Shown here: in pieces, positions 20,578-29,732 of the stretch
How the letters are laid out: the number at the start of each line of letters is the position of its first letter
Position numbering within the stretch: position 1 is the stretch's first letter
Assembly: GCA_023627715.1 (NCBI GenBank)
Contig: JAMAHW010000175.1
Location: 1 to 34,638, forward strand
Length of the DNA stretch: 34,638 nucleotides
Reading direction: 5' to 3'
Source of the DNA: Periconia sp. R9002
Lineage: Eukaryota; Ascomycota; Dothideomycetes; Pleosporales; Periconiaceae
The notes under the pieces: model-generated
The model's input: only the letters and a program-made list of their open reading frames with translations
Database searches by the model: none
What the model was told of the DNA's origin: nothing
Program-made: the position numbers and the translations under genes

Positions 20578-21963
20578 ATGGCGTCCCACACCCCTGGGCG
20601 CGACCCATCAACACCACCTCCCGCGCCGCATCCAGGACGGACCAGGAAACCAAGCGCGAAAGTCTTAGAAGCCCAGCGATCTCTGCGAACCCGGACGACC
20701 ACAACACGATCCCAGCAGACAGGCACAGGAACCGCAGCAGTGCAGCCGCCGCACCATGAAGAACAATCCAACGCGTCGCAGCTGGTCCAGTACGAGCTGC
20801 CGGCATACGCCGCCGAGCAGAGCTCCCTCCCAGTGGAAAGCGAGGGACAAGGCAACGTGCTTAAGCAGCTGATGGATCTCATCATGGATCTGAGAGAGAC
20901 AATTGCACAGCAGAGCAACGTGATCGCCAACCAGAACAGCACGATGGAGAGCATCCGAAGCAACCTGGAAAGCAACATGGAAGGCATTAAGGCGGAGCAG
21001 CAGTATCTCAAGAACCAGAACGCGGAGCTGCAGGAGACGATCAGCTCGCTCCGAGCGCAACTCGACATGCTCTCGGTGTCTCCCCCGTCTACGCAGCGGA
21101 CGTGGGCATCGGTCGCAGGCAGCGGCGAGCCGGCAGGATCGGGAACGAGTCTCGCAAGGACGGCGAGCAGCAGCAGGACGAACAGAGACCAGTACCGCCA
21201 GCTGGTGATTGACATCAGCCGGGCGGGCGAAGAGACGGTAGACAGAGTGGGCGATACGGAAGCGGCTAAGCAGGCAATCGTGCAGGGCGTACGCGGGGTT
21301 GAGAGGCTCGAAGGAGCGACAATCCAGGACTTCCGCGTGTGGCGCACGAACAACAGCGCGAGCGTGATCAAGTTCGCAGTAGACAAAGACAAGGAAGCGG
21401 CGTTCCGGCAGACGACGAGCGAGTGGCTCGAACCGCAGCTCCCAGGCGCGAGGCTGATCGGGCCCAAGTGGCACGCAGTGAAGGCAGACTGGATCGAGGT
21501 ACCGCTGGCCATGGAACCGGAAACGGGAAAAGTGAGCCAGTCGGCCATGGAGCGCTTCGGGACGGAAAACGGCGTGGGAGTGTGCACGATGAGGTGGCTC
21601 GGGCGACCGAGACCCAGCGGGCAGCACGCATCGGTGGTGATCAAGGTAGCGACGAAGGAGGACGCGGAGAAGCTGCTCACGTCGGATGGGGTGACGTTTG
21701 GCGGAGGCGGCATTATCGTGTCGCCGTTCGAAGAGCGACGCACGCCGGTAGCCTGCTTCAGGTGCAGGCGGTTCGGCCACAGAGCAAGAGACTGTATGAG
21801 ACCGGAGACGTGCGACATGTGTGGACAGGAAGGCCACTTGCAGTGCGAGACGGTCAACCTGCGCTGCGTCAACTGCCACGGCCCACATCGCGCCTCGCAC
21901 CGAGAATGCCCTGAGTACAGGAAAGAGAAGGTCAGGATGCTCACACGTCAACAACATGAATAG
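20578..21963 (+). CDS. LINE ORF1, gag-like RNA-binding protein
   Basis: The frame starts at ATG 20578 (MASHTPGRDPS) and encodes 461 residues. The first ~90 are Pro/Thr/Arg-rich and disordered. About 95-185 form a coiled coil rich in Gln/Asn/Glu (LKQLMDLIMDLRETIAQQ, then ELQETISSLRAQLDML). About 210-395 look like the esterase/RRM-type core seen in related ORF1s. The C-terminus has three zinc knuckles: CFRCRRFGHRARDC, CDMCGQEGHLQC and CVNCHGPHRASHREC. ORF1 proteins coat the element RNA. The stop codon (21961-21963) overlaps the ORF2 start. Confidence 0.9.
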   Translation: MASHTPGRDPSTPPPAPHPGRTRKPSAKVLEAQRSLRTRTTTTRSQQTGTGTAAVQPPHHEEQSNASQLVQYELPAYAAEQSSLPVESEGQGNVLKQLMDLIMDLRETIAQQSNVIANQNSTMESIRSNLESNMEGIKAEQQYLKNQNAELQETISSLRAQLDMLSVSPPSTQRTWASVAGSGEPAGSGTSLARTASSSRTNRDQYRQLVIDISRAGEETVDRVGDTEAAKQAIVQGVRGVERLEGATIQDFRVWRTNNSASVIKFAVDKDKEAAFRQTTSEWLEPQLPGARLIGPKWHAVKADWIEVPLAMEPETGKVSQSAMERFGTENGVGVCTMRWLGRPRPSGQHASVVIKVATKEDAEKLLTSDGVTFGGGGIIVSPFEERRTPVACFRCRRFGHRARDCMRPETCDMCGQEGHLQCETVNLRCVNCHGPHRASHRECPEYRKEKVRMLTRQQHE

Positions 21964-24900
21964 AGAACTGCGAATCCTCCAGGCGAACGTGAACAGAGGC
22001 AGAGAGGCGCAGCATGCGTTGCACAACGACCCGGCACTTGCCGACTTTCACTTCATCCTAGGCCAGGAGCCAGGGTGCTTTCTTGCGGAGGAAGAAGTGG
22101 TGCTTCACGGCACCAATCCGCGGTGGACAAAGTTCGTCCCTTCGAGCAGGAGGGAGGGGCAGTACCCAGTCCGGTCGTGCATCTGGGCCAGCAAGGAGAT
22201 GGCGGCGACGCAGAGGCAGGTGGACTCGGCGGACATCACGGCGGTAGTGGCGCATGTAGGAAGGAGGAGGCTGGTTCTCGTATCGGTGTACATCCCAGAC
22301 CTGTCTTCGTCGAGGAGGACCAAGGAAGAAAACAGAGTAGCGCTCGTCAGCAGGTTGGATGCAATCCAGGCGCTGGTCCAGGAAGAGCTGCTGAGAGACC
22401 CCCGCACGGAGGTGGTGGTCGCTGGCGACTTCAACCGACACAACCCGCTGTGGGGAGGAAGCCACATTGACAGCACGGCAAGGCAGGAGGAGAGCGAACC
22501 GATCATCGACTTTATGGCGGAGCTATCGCTGCAGAGCCTGCTTCCTGCAGGAGAAATCACGTTCGTTAGCGACCGAGGGCGAGCGTCAACCATCGATCTG
22601 ATGCTGGCGACGTCAGGACTGGCGAGCGAGGTGGCCAGGTGCTCCATCTGGGAGAAGGAGTACGGATCCGATCATCGGGCCATACAAACTACCTTCTGGA
22701 TGGAGGTGGAGGGGCGACAGACGCATGAGCGACTGCTGTTCAAGAACGCGCCATGGGAGAAGATCAGGGACGTGGTAGAGCAGCGGAAGGCGGAAGGCTT
22801 TCCTAGCGATGACGTTGATGACATGGCGGGCCGGCTCACTGAGTGGGTAGAGGCAGCGCTGCAGGCGCACTGCCCGCGGGCGAAGCCGTCGCCGTACATG
22901 AAGAGATGGTGGGACGAGGACCTCACGGCGCTGAGGAAGTCGTACACGTACTGGAGAAACCGGGCATGCGCAATGAGACGGCAGGGGCGGGTGGACGTAG
23001 AGCTGTTCGACACGGCCACGCGGGCGAAGAGGCTCTTCCACCGGACCATCCGACGGCACCGGAAGCAGCACTGGGAGGCGTTCCTCGACGACAGCGACAA
23101 TGTATGGAAGGCGGCCAAGTACCTGGATTCGCAGGCGAGCAGCGCATTTGCCAGGGTACCGCCCATCCAGAAAGCAAGCGGAACGGGAGAGTTCGCAACG
23201 GAGAACGAAGAGATTGGAAAGGAGCTGCTGCAGGCGTTCTTCCCGACACCACCACTATGCGAACCGGAAGAAGCGCCCACGGCCTACAACCAACTACATT
23301 GCGAGCCGATCTCCAAGCACGAGGTGAAAGCTGCCGTCTTCAGGGCGAGTCCAGACAAGGCGCCCGGCAGAGATGGGATACCCGCGCGGGTCTGGAGAGA
23401 AGTGTGGCCCGTCCTGGGCGACGAGATCACGCTGCTGTTCGCTCGCTCGCTCGAGACGGGGAAGGTGCCGAAGGAGTGGAAGATTGCGAAGATCGTGCCG
23501 CTGCAGAAGCCGAAGCGGAAGGACTACACGGTGGCCAACAACTACCGGCCCATCTCGCTCCTCCCCACGCTGGGCAAGGCGCTCGAGTCACTGGTAGCGG
23601 AGAGGATAGCGTACCTGGTAGAGGAGTACGGGCTCCTGCCCAAGACGCACTTTGGAGCGCGAAAGCAGAGGGCGACGACGCATGCGCTGTCGTACGTCTG
23701 CGAAGACGTGTTCAAGGCATGGCGCGGGAAGAAGACGCTGTCGCTGGTGTCGTTCGACGTCAAGGGAGCGTACAACAACGTGGCCACCGAGCCAGAGATC
23801 AGACGGTTGCGACAACGACAGATCCCAGAGACGATCGTGCGATGGGTACAGGACTTTTGCACAGACCGACAGGCCTGCATTCTCGTCAATGGAGTTACGA
23901 CGGAGGTGCAGACGCTTCCACAGGCAGGTCTCCCCCAAGGGTCTGCACTCGCTCCGATCCTCTTCCTGTTTTTCAATGCAGACCTCGTGCAGAGCGCGCC
24001 ACGACACGGCAGCTCGATGGCGTTCGTCGACGACTACTCGGCGTGGGTCATGGGAGCATCTGCCGAGGAGAACACGCGGATCATTCAAGACGAAGTAGTG
24101 CCCATGCTAGAGAGGTGGGAGCGTACCAGCGGCGCCCAGTTTGAGGCGGCCAAGACGAGCTTCATCCACCTCACGCGCTACAAAGCAGCAGGTAGGGACA
24201 GCACAACACCGCTCCAGTTCAAGGGGCAGGACATCGCGCCGACGGACAAGGTCAAGATTCTAGGAGTAACACTCGACAAGGAACTGAGGTTCAAGGTTCA
24301 TCTCGCAGACAAAGCAGGCAAGGCGACCAGGACAGCACTGGCCCTGCGCAGGATGAAGGGACTGCAACCCAAGGCTGTCAAGCAGCTGGCGCAGAGCGCG
24401 GTGCTTCCGGTCGCGGACTACGCGTCGCCGGTGTGGTATCCGATCGCGACGCACGACATGAAGAAGCTATTGCTACAGTCGCAAAGGATTACAGCACAGG
24501 CGGTCATCCGAGGGTTCCGCACTGTGGCGCTGGCGATAGCGGAGGTAGAGGCAGGCCTGCTCCCGATGGAGCAGAGGCTGCGGAAGCAGACCATCGCATT
24601 CTGGCTGTCGATCCACAAGCTGGGCCCGTCGCACCCGCACTGGATGCTCAAACGGCAACGGCTGTGCACCAAGCACCGGTCGCCGCTCATGAGGGTCGCG
24701 GAAATGTGTCAAGAAGTCGAGGTGGACAGAGTGCTCGAGGTCAAACCATACGCGTGTCCGCCGTGGGTGGCCAGACCGGAGGTCGTGGTATGCGAGGACG
24801 AGGAACAGGCGCAAGCTGCAGTCGAGGACTATCAGCCGGGACAAGTGGATCTGTACGTGGATGCATCGGTGAGAAACGGCAGGGCGGGCATCGGGGTGTA

Positions 24901-25929
24901 TGCCATGCCATCGCGAGTGCGCATATCGAAGACAGTGGCCAGCTCAGAGCAAGCGGACGCACACCTCACCGAGCTGCTGGCAATCAGTGAGGCAGCCAAC
25001 TGGCCGTGGGCCCCAGAATGCACAGCGTTCGACAGCGAGGGTCGCGAGGTACCCGCGTCGAGCATTCGAATCTTCTCGGACTCGCAGTCGGCGCTGCTGT
25101 CGGTGCAGAGCTGGAGAGCGAGCGCCTGCCAAGAGGTGGTGGCAGAAATCGTCAAGAAACTACGAATGGTCAACATCACGCTGCACTGGATTCCAGGACA
25201 CGCAGGGATCGAGGGAAATGAAGAAGCAGACAAGCTGGCAAAGGCAGCAACGAGGAAAGAAAGCGAGGAGCCGCCGCCGCGCGATGGTGTCCCTTGGTAT
25301 CTAGTACGATTGGCGATGGATAAGGCCGACATAGCAAGAGGGTTCTCCTCGCACCAGGTGGCAGAGACAGGCATGTTCACCAGGAAAATCGATGCAGCGT
25401 TCCACCTAGGCAGGTCAGCAGAGCTGTACCGGCAGCTGAGCAGCGCCGAGGCTGCCATCCTCGCACAGCTTCGGACAGGCAAGACATTTCTCAAGGAGTA
25501 TCTCCACAAGATCAAGGTATCAGACACCGAGCTATGCGAGTGCGGGAGCATAGAGTCCATAGCGCACTTTCTTTTTACGNATCCGACACAGAGCTGTGCG
25601 AGTGCGGGAGCATAGAGTCCATAGCGCACTTTCTTTTTACGTGCAGGCGATGGAGGCGGCAGAGAGCACAGCTAAGACAGCAGCACGGGCAGCGATTCGG
25701 AGAGCTGTCGTATGCACTGGGAGGATACTCGAGCAAGCAAGAAGGGGGGCAAAGCATCGACGGACCGATAGAGCAATGGAAGCCAGACATAGCAGTGGTG
25801 AAGGCCACGATCGAGTTTGCGAAAGATACTGGGAGACTGCAGTCACGCGAACAAGACGCAGCATACAGGGAAGAGGCAGAGGCGGAAGAGCGAAGCCAGC
25901 TCCAAGCACCGTCTTCTAGTGAAGAATAA
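21956..25929 (+). CDS. LINE ORF2: APE endonuclease, reverse transcriptase, RNase H
   Basis: ATG 21956 overlaps the ORF1 stop (ATGAATAG), suggesting termination-reinitiation. APE domain: LRILQANVNRG at the start, AGDFNRHNPLWGG near residue 155 and SDHRAI near 237. RT: NNYRPISLLPTLGKALE near 528, SFDVKGAYNNV near 600, GLPQGSALAPILF, and the catalytic FVDD at 690-693. RNase H: LYVDAS near 966, IFSDSQSAL near 1039, HWIPGHAGIEGNEEAD near 1080. A C-x-C-x7-H-x4-C finger (CECG..AHFLFTC) follows. Read literally the frame breaks after the N at 25580. Removing the 62-bp duplicated stretch restores one 1303-residue frame to the stop at 25929, so the break is probably an assembly artefact. Confidence 0.9.
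25515..25641. other. Assembly join: single N flanked by a 62-bp near-duplicate
   Basis: The stretch GAGTGCGGGAGCATAGAGTC and its surroundings occur twice, ending TTTTTACG at 25579 and again at 25641, an offset of 62 bp with one N at 25580 between. The copies differ at several bases just before the shared part (GAGCTATG versus GAGCTGTG). This is what results when two contigs ending in different LINE copies are joined without merging the overlap. Continuity across this point is not proven. Confidence 0.85.
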
Positions 25930-26425
25930 AGACCAAGCAGCAAGCTGCCCACGAACGTGCCTCGGCCAGTGTGCTGCCGATTAAGAGGCACACGACGCCG
26001 GAAGCGCCCTGCGGACATGAGGCCCTTGAAGCTAAGCAGCTTGCGCTGGAAGGTGGTGTAGTACTTTCCTTTATTTCTGTTTTCTTATGTTGAGCATGGA
26101 GTTAGGCAAAGGACGAGCAGGTCTCACGGTTGGCTTCTGAACGAGAGAGAATGTAGTGTAGTAAGAGGTATCAGCTAGCGCGTAGTAACGGCCCATACCC
26201 TCAGGGTGCATGGCCATAATAGAACACACACACACACACACACACACGCCCTGGAGGCGTTGAAGTTATTTTAGTGTAGGCGAAGCGAGAGGTGGTTAGC
26301 TGTGGCGCATCGAGTGTTGTGTGGCTGACCCGGGCACGCTTACGCGAATCTGCGATCATCAAACAACATCAACATCGCATCGACACTCGATAATCGCGGG
26401 CCATTCCCACCCACCGCGGTCGCTC
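25930..26425. other. LINE 3' UTR and 5' region of the next gene
   Basis: From 25930 to about 26247 the sequence is LINE 3' UTR ending in the AC tract. From 26248 to 26425 lies the promoter/leader of the PD-(D/E)XK gene. No other gene is seen. Confidence 0.55.
26224..26247. repeat. (AC)12 microsatellite, possible LINE 3' tail
   Basis: Twelve perfect AC units follow CATAATAGA. Non-LTR elements often end in short tandem repeats, and this sits where the G+C-rich element gives way to unrelated sequence. Confidence 0.85.
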
Positions 26426-27995
26426 ATGACTATCGCCCGGTATTCGTTCAAGCGCACACACGATGAAGCTGTGTTTGACCGCCTCCACGCCCTGCCCCCT
26501 TCCAAACAAGATCCCGACATTGCGCGCTGGGTCGTCGCAGTGCCTGACTCCGAGGCCGGCCATGGCGATGCGGTCCACGCTGCTAAGCGCCAACGGGTGC
26601 TGCGTAGCCTCCCCACCACCTCGCAACGGCTGAACGGTACGACATGCAATATGGTAGTCTCGCCGACGCGCCGATCGACTCGAGACAGGTCCCCGAAGAA
26701 GGAAGCGGTGCCAGCGGAGGAAGTTCTGGTAACGAGACAACGAAAGGGCCGGCAGGGTCGACCGAAAGACGCCAACGCCGACATTCAACGAAGCACAGCC
26801 AATGCATTCTCTGAGGATGCACCCTCATTTCCAGCACCCGCATCATCTTTACGCTCCCTGTCCCCTCCAAAGAAGAAGACAGCTTCTACAAAGGCGGACC
26901 TAGCATACTTGAACCCAAATATCGAATTTCTTCCTTTAAGAAATGCAGAGGAGGCTGGCATATCGCTGCCCGAGTCTGTCACGCAGCTGTGGAGCCGTTG
27001 TGAGGTAAGACTACCTCGCGCCCACCCAGGCATAATATACTAACAGCATCAGAATCGACAGTTCGGCTTGCTAACGGACGCTCCCGTTCCTCTCACCGAC
27101 CACGACCATAGAATCATTGACGACACCTTGTCCGACGCATTCGAGCAGGCGGAGAAATGGCGTGACACAGCAACCGAGCCTCACTGGATATCCGTGGTGG
27201 TGGGCCCAATACTGCATCTCCTGCGACGAATTGAGAGCTTCAAGAAGTCTCCTGTTACTGATGCGAAGATTGCTGTCCTCGATGTGTATGTCCATAACCG
27301 TTATATCATAACCCATAATGTGAGCTAAAGCGAGCTTTAGAACACCTACCGAGATCTCTCCTGTTGAGCTCGTCCCTTTCTCCAAAGATCCAGCCCTCTA
27401 TCGTGACCTCGACAAACGTATCGATTACGTCGTCGGCCTTGATCTACACCGAACTACGCTCAAAACGCTCCGTCGTACTAAGTATTGCACAGCCGCCCCG
27501 TCTATCAATCAGACCGCCTCATTCGCCAACGAGACTCCTATCTTCCTTAACATCGAGGTTAAGCGCCGACATGTCGCGCGCGACCCTACAGTGCAGCTCG
27601 CTGCATGGATTGCCGCTGAATTTACAAAACGGAGATATGAAGAGTGGGATCTCGGGTTTCCGGTGTTTGCCGTTGAGATTGATGGCGATAATTGGATACT
27701 GCGTGTCGCTGCTGCGCGCGTCGTGCCGCGGGGCGGTGCTGCAGCTGACTCCATTGGGAATGGAGAAGGGGATACACAGCAAATGGAAGCGGAAGAAGGA
27801 CTGATGCCGCTCCCCGAAGATGAATACGAGCTCTTCTTCTTCGGACCGCTGGATCTGGGCAATACCTTGACTCTCGAGAGCTCGAAGAGGTTACTTGCCA
27901 ACCTGATTGATATCACGAAATGGGGACAGTCTGAGTTTCGAACATGGTGGGGGGCAAATGTGCGAAGGGTTCTGGAAAAGAGGTTAGGGAGTTGA
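26426..27995 (+). CDS. Fungal PD-(D/E)XK nuclease-superfamily protein, three exons
   Basis: Exons 26426-27004, 27053-27285 and 27341-27995 (introns 48 and 55 bp; GTAAGA..CAG with CTAAC, GTATGT..TAG) give 488 residues. The start MTIARYSFKRT is the first ATG that leads into the family-like IARWVVAVPDS. Residues ~50-155 are low-complexity with basic patches (KRQR, SPKK). Conserved parts begin at LAYLNPNIEFLPL. The nuclease core is in exon 3: IDYVVGLD, then IFLNIEVKRR with E343 and K345 as the E-x-K pair, then a QLAAWIAAEF helix. It ends with a YELFFFGPLDLG ... TLESSKRLLANLIDI segment. This matches the large fungal family annotated as PD-(D/E)XK nuclease-like (PDDEXK_12-type). Its role is unknown; DNA cleavage is inferred only from the fold. 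It is unrelated in sequence to the 7252-8473 protein. Confidence 0.82.
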
Positions 27996-28223
27996 GATGT
28001 TGTGATAAGAAGATAAATTGGTAGAGATCTTCTTTAACACCCATTAGATATCAATGCATGAATGATATCCAGATCTCGGGGAATGCATATTATGTCTGCG
28101 TGAAGCCTGATGCTAACGTGCGTACCTCGACAGCTTTACCAATTCTCGGTTCCAATTGGATTCCAGAGCGGGTGCTTAGTCGTAATTTTTAACGTTTATC
28201 CTAACACGGAACGTTGACGCGAA

Positions 28224-29660
28224 ATGCGCACAGACATTCTCGAGCTTTCAAACGAACACCCTGCATTAGCCAAACGTTTCATTAACCTTTGAAACGAACT
28301 ACAGCCACCCGTTCCGACACATACCCCTTCTCTAGAGCAGATTCGCGTGTTTGGTCCGAAACCGCAAGCTGATCGACGTCATCTCGCAGGTAATGAGCTC
28401 GATAGGCTGATTACTGAGATTCAGCAACAATCGGGCTTTAGAGACTTCCTAAAACCTCCGAGTGAAGGGAAAATTTTAGATGCAGGCAAGCATGGATCGA
28501 TTGTAGTCATCAATGTTAGCGAACACCGCTGCGACGCAATTCTTGTTGAGCAGCATGAGATACGGTTGGTGCCACTGCCTAATCTTACCTACCAGGGGGT
28601 CGAGAAGAAGGTGCAGCAAGGAAGTTTAGGGAGTCCTCAAATACTAAAGTGGCTGTGGGATGATGTTGCGCTTCCAATTCTAAATGCACTAGGATTTACA
28701 GAGCCTCCACTTGACGGCAAATGGCCACGCTTATGGTGGATTCCGACCGGCCCTTTGAGCAAATTTTCACTTCACGCGGCTGGATATCACGGGGAAGGTT
28801 CAAATCGCACCGTTCTGGATAGAGTCATGTCCTCCTATAGCTCATCCGTCAAAACAATCATACATGGACGCCGACGCCGCAATCTACAGGAAGCTTCTAA
28901 ATCCCAAGACCAGGCGCTTCTTGTCGCTCTTCAGGATACTCCATGTCAAAGTACACTGGATTATGCTGCGAAAGAAGTAGATATGCTGTATAGTCTTTGC
29001 GGCTCATCAAATATGCACCCTGTTAAGCCTGAGCAGCAAAAGGAAGACGTCATGTTACAGTTGCCAAGGTGCAAAATATTCCACTTCGCTGGTCACGGGC
29101 ACATAGACAATGAAGACCCCTCACAAAGCTCATTGCTTCTAAAAAATTGGAAGAGTAACCCTCTGACAGTGGCTGACTTGCTCGAAATAAATCTGCGCGA
29201 GCATGCTCCATTTCTCGCCTACTTATCGGCTTGTGGCACTGGAGAGATAAGAGACGAAAGGTTCTTTGACGAGAGTATCCATCTAATCAGTGCATGTCAG
29301 CTGGCAGGCTTTCGTCATGTCATTGGCACGCTGTGGGAAGTCAACGATGAAAGCTGCGTAGACATGGCAGAGACTACGTACAAAGAGATAATACACAGGG
29401 GCATGACAGATGAGTCTGTATGCTTAGGCCTTGACAAGGCTACTAGAAAGCTTAGAGACCGCTGGCTCCAGGACTCAACAGAAGCAAATCATAGAAAGAG
29501 GCTGGCCAGGAAGGCAGAGTCAATCACGACAGAGGAGAAAGTGGCAAACGTTGGAGATAAACGCGACTCTAGATTGCCAAGAAAGGTCGCTTTTTACGAT
29601 TCAGATGATGAAGACGATAGGTCACTTCACTGGGTACCTTATGTCCATTTTGGCGTATAA
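28224..29660 (+). pseudogene. CHAT-domain caspase-like protease with broken 5' end
   Basis: From 28293 to 29660 one open frame encodes a CHAT protease domain. It has LVPLPNLTYQGVEK, WPRLWWIPTGPLSKFSLHAA, then catalytic HFAGHG (His codon 29094-29096) and LSACGTG (Cys codon 29232-29234), and ends GFRHVIGTLWEVND. The catalytic dyad is intact. Upstream the same frame continues family-like (DILELSNEHPALAKRFINL from ATG 28224), but a TGA at 28290-28292 interrupts it. No ATG follows until inside the CHAT domain (RVMSSYS), and the TPR region usual for fungal CHAT proteins is absent: only 228 bp separate ATG 28224 from the previous stop. I therefore treat it as 5'-truncated; a short functional form with an unseen start is possible. 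It is convergent with the caspase gene, 72 bp between stops. Confidence 0.75.
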
Positions 29661-29732
29661 CACATACCATCAATCGAGTGCAGCTTGGCTTCTGATAGGT
29701 CAATGGATATCAATTACGTTCCAGACACTTCA

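Larger units (their letters stand above)
20408..26247 (+). mobile_element. LINE retrotransposon (I/Tad1-like, APE-RT-RNase H)
   Basis: Two overlapping frames encode a gag-like protein and an APE/RT/RNase H polyprotein, as in fungal non-LTR elements of the Tad1/I group. Base composition is clearly G+C richer than the flanks. The left limit is approximate; I see no certain 5' end, and copy C sits at the presumed boundary. The 3' UTR after 25929 runs to an (AC)12 tract that may be the tail. I could not identify a target-site duplication. Both frames are open apart from the assembly join at 25580, so the element looks young. It inserted between the NLR gene and the second PD-(D/E)XK gene. Confidence 0.9.

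Noticed and set aside
20355..22026. Long minus-strand open frames (up to 529 and 453 codons) opposite the LINE ORF1
   Set aside because: They are mirror frames of a G+C-rich coding region with clear gag and zinc-knuckle motifs on the plus strand; their translations match no family.
22843..24144. 433-codon plus-strand frame within the LINE ORF2
   Set aside because: It is an out-of-frame shadow of the APE/RT region, low-complexity in Arg/Gly/Ala, with no domain.
25980..26060. 5S rRNA-like words (GAAGCTAAGCAG, CACACGACGCCGG) in the LINE 3' UTR
   Set aside because: Only short words match. The order and the stems of a 5S gene are absent, so I take it as chance or at most a tiny captured fragment.
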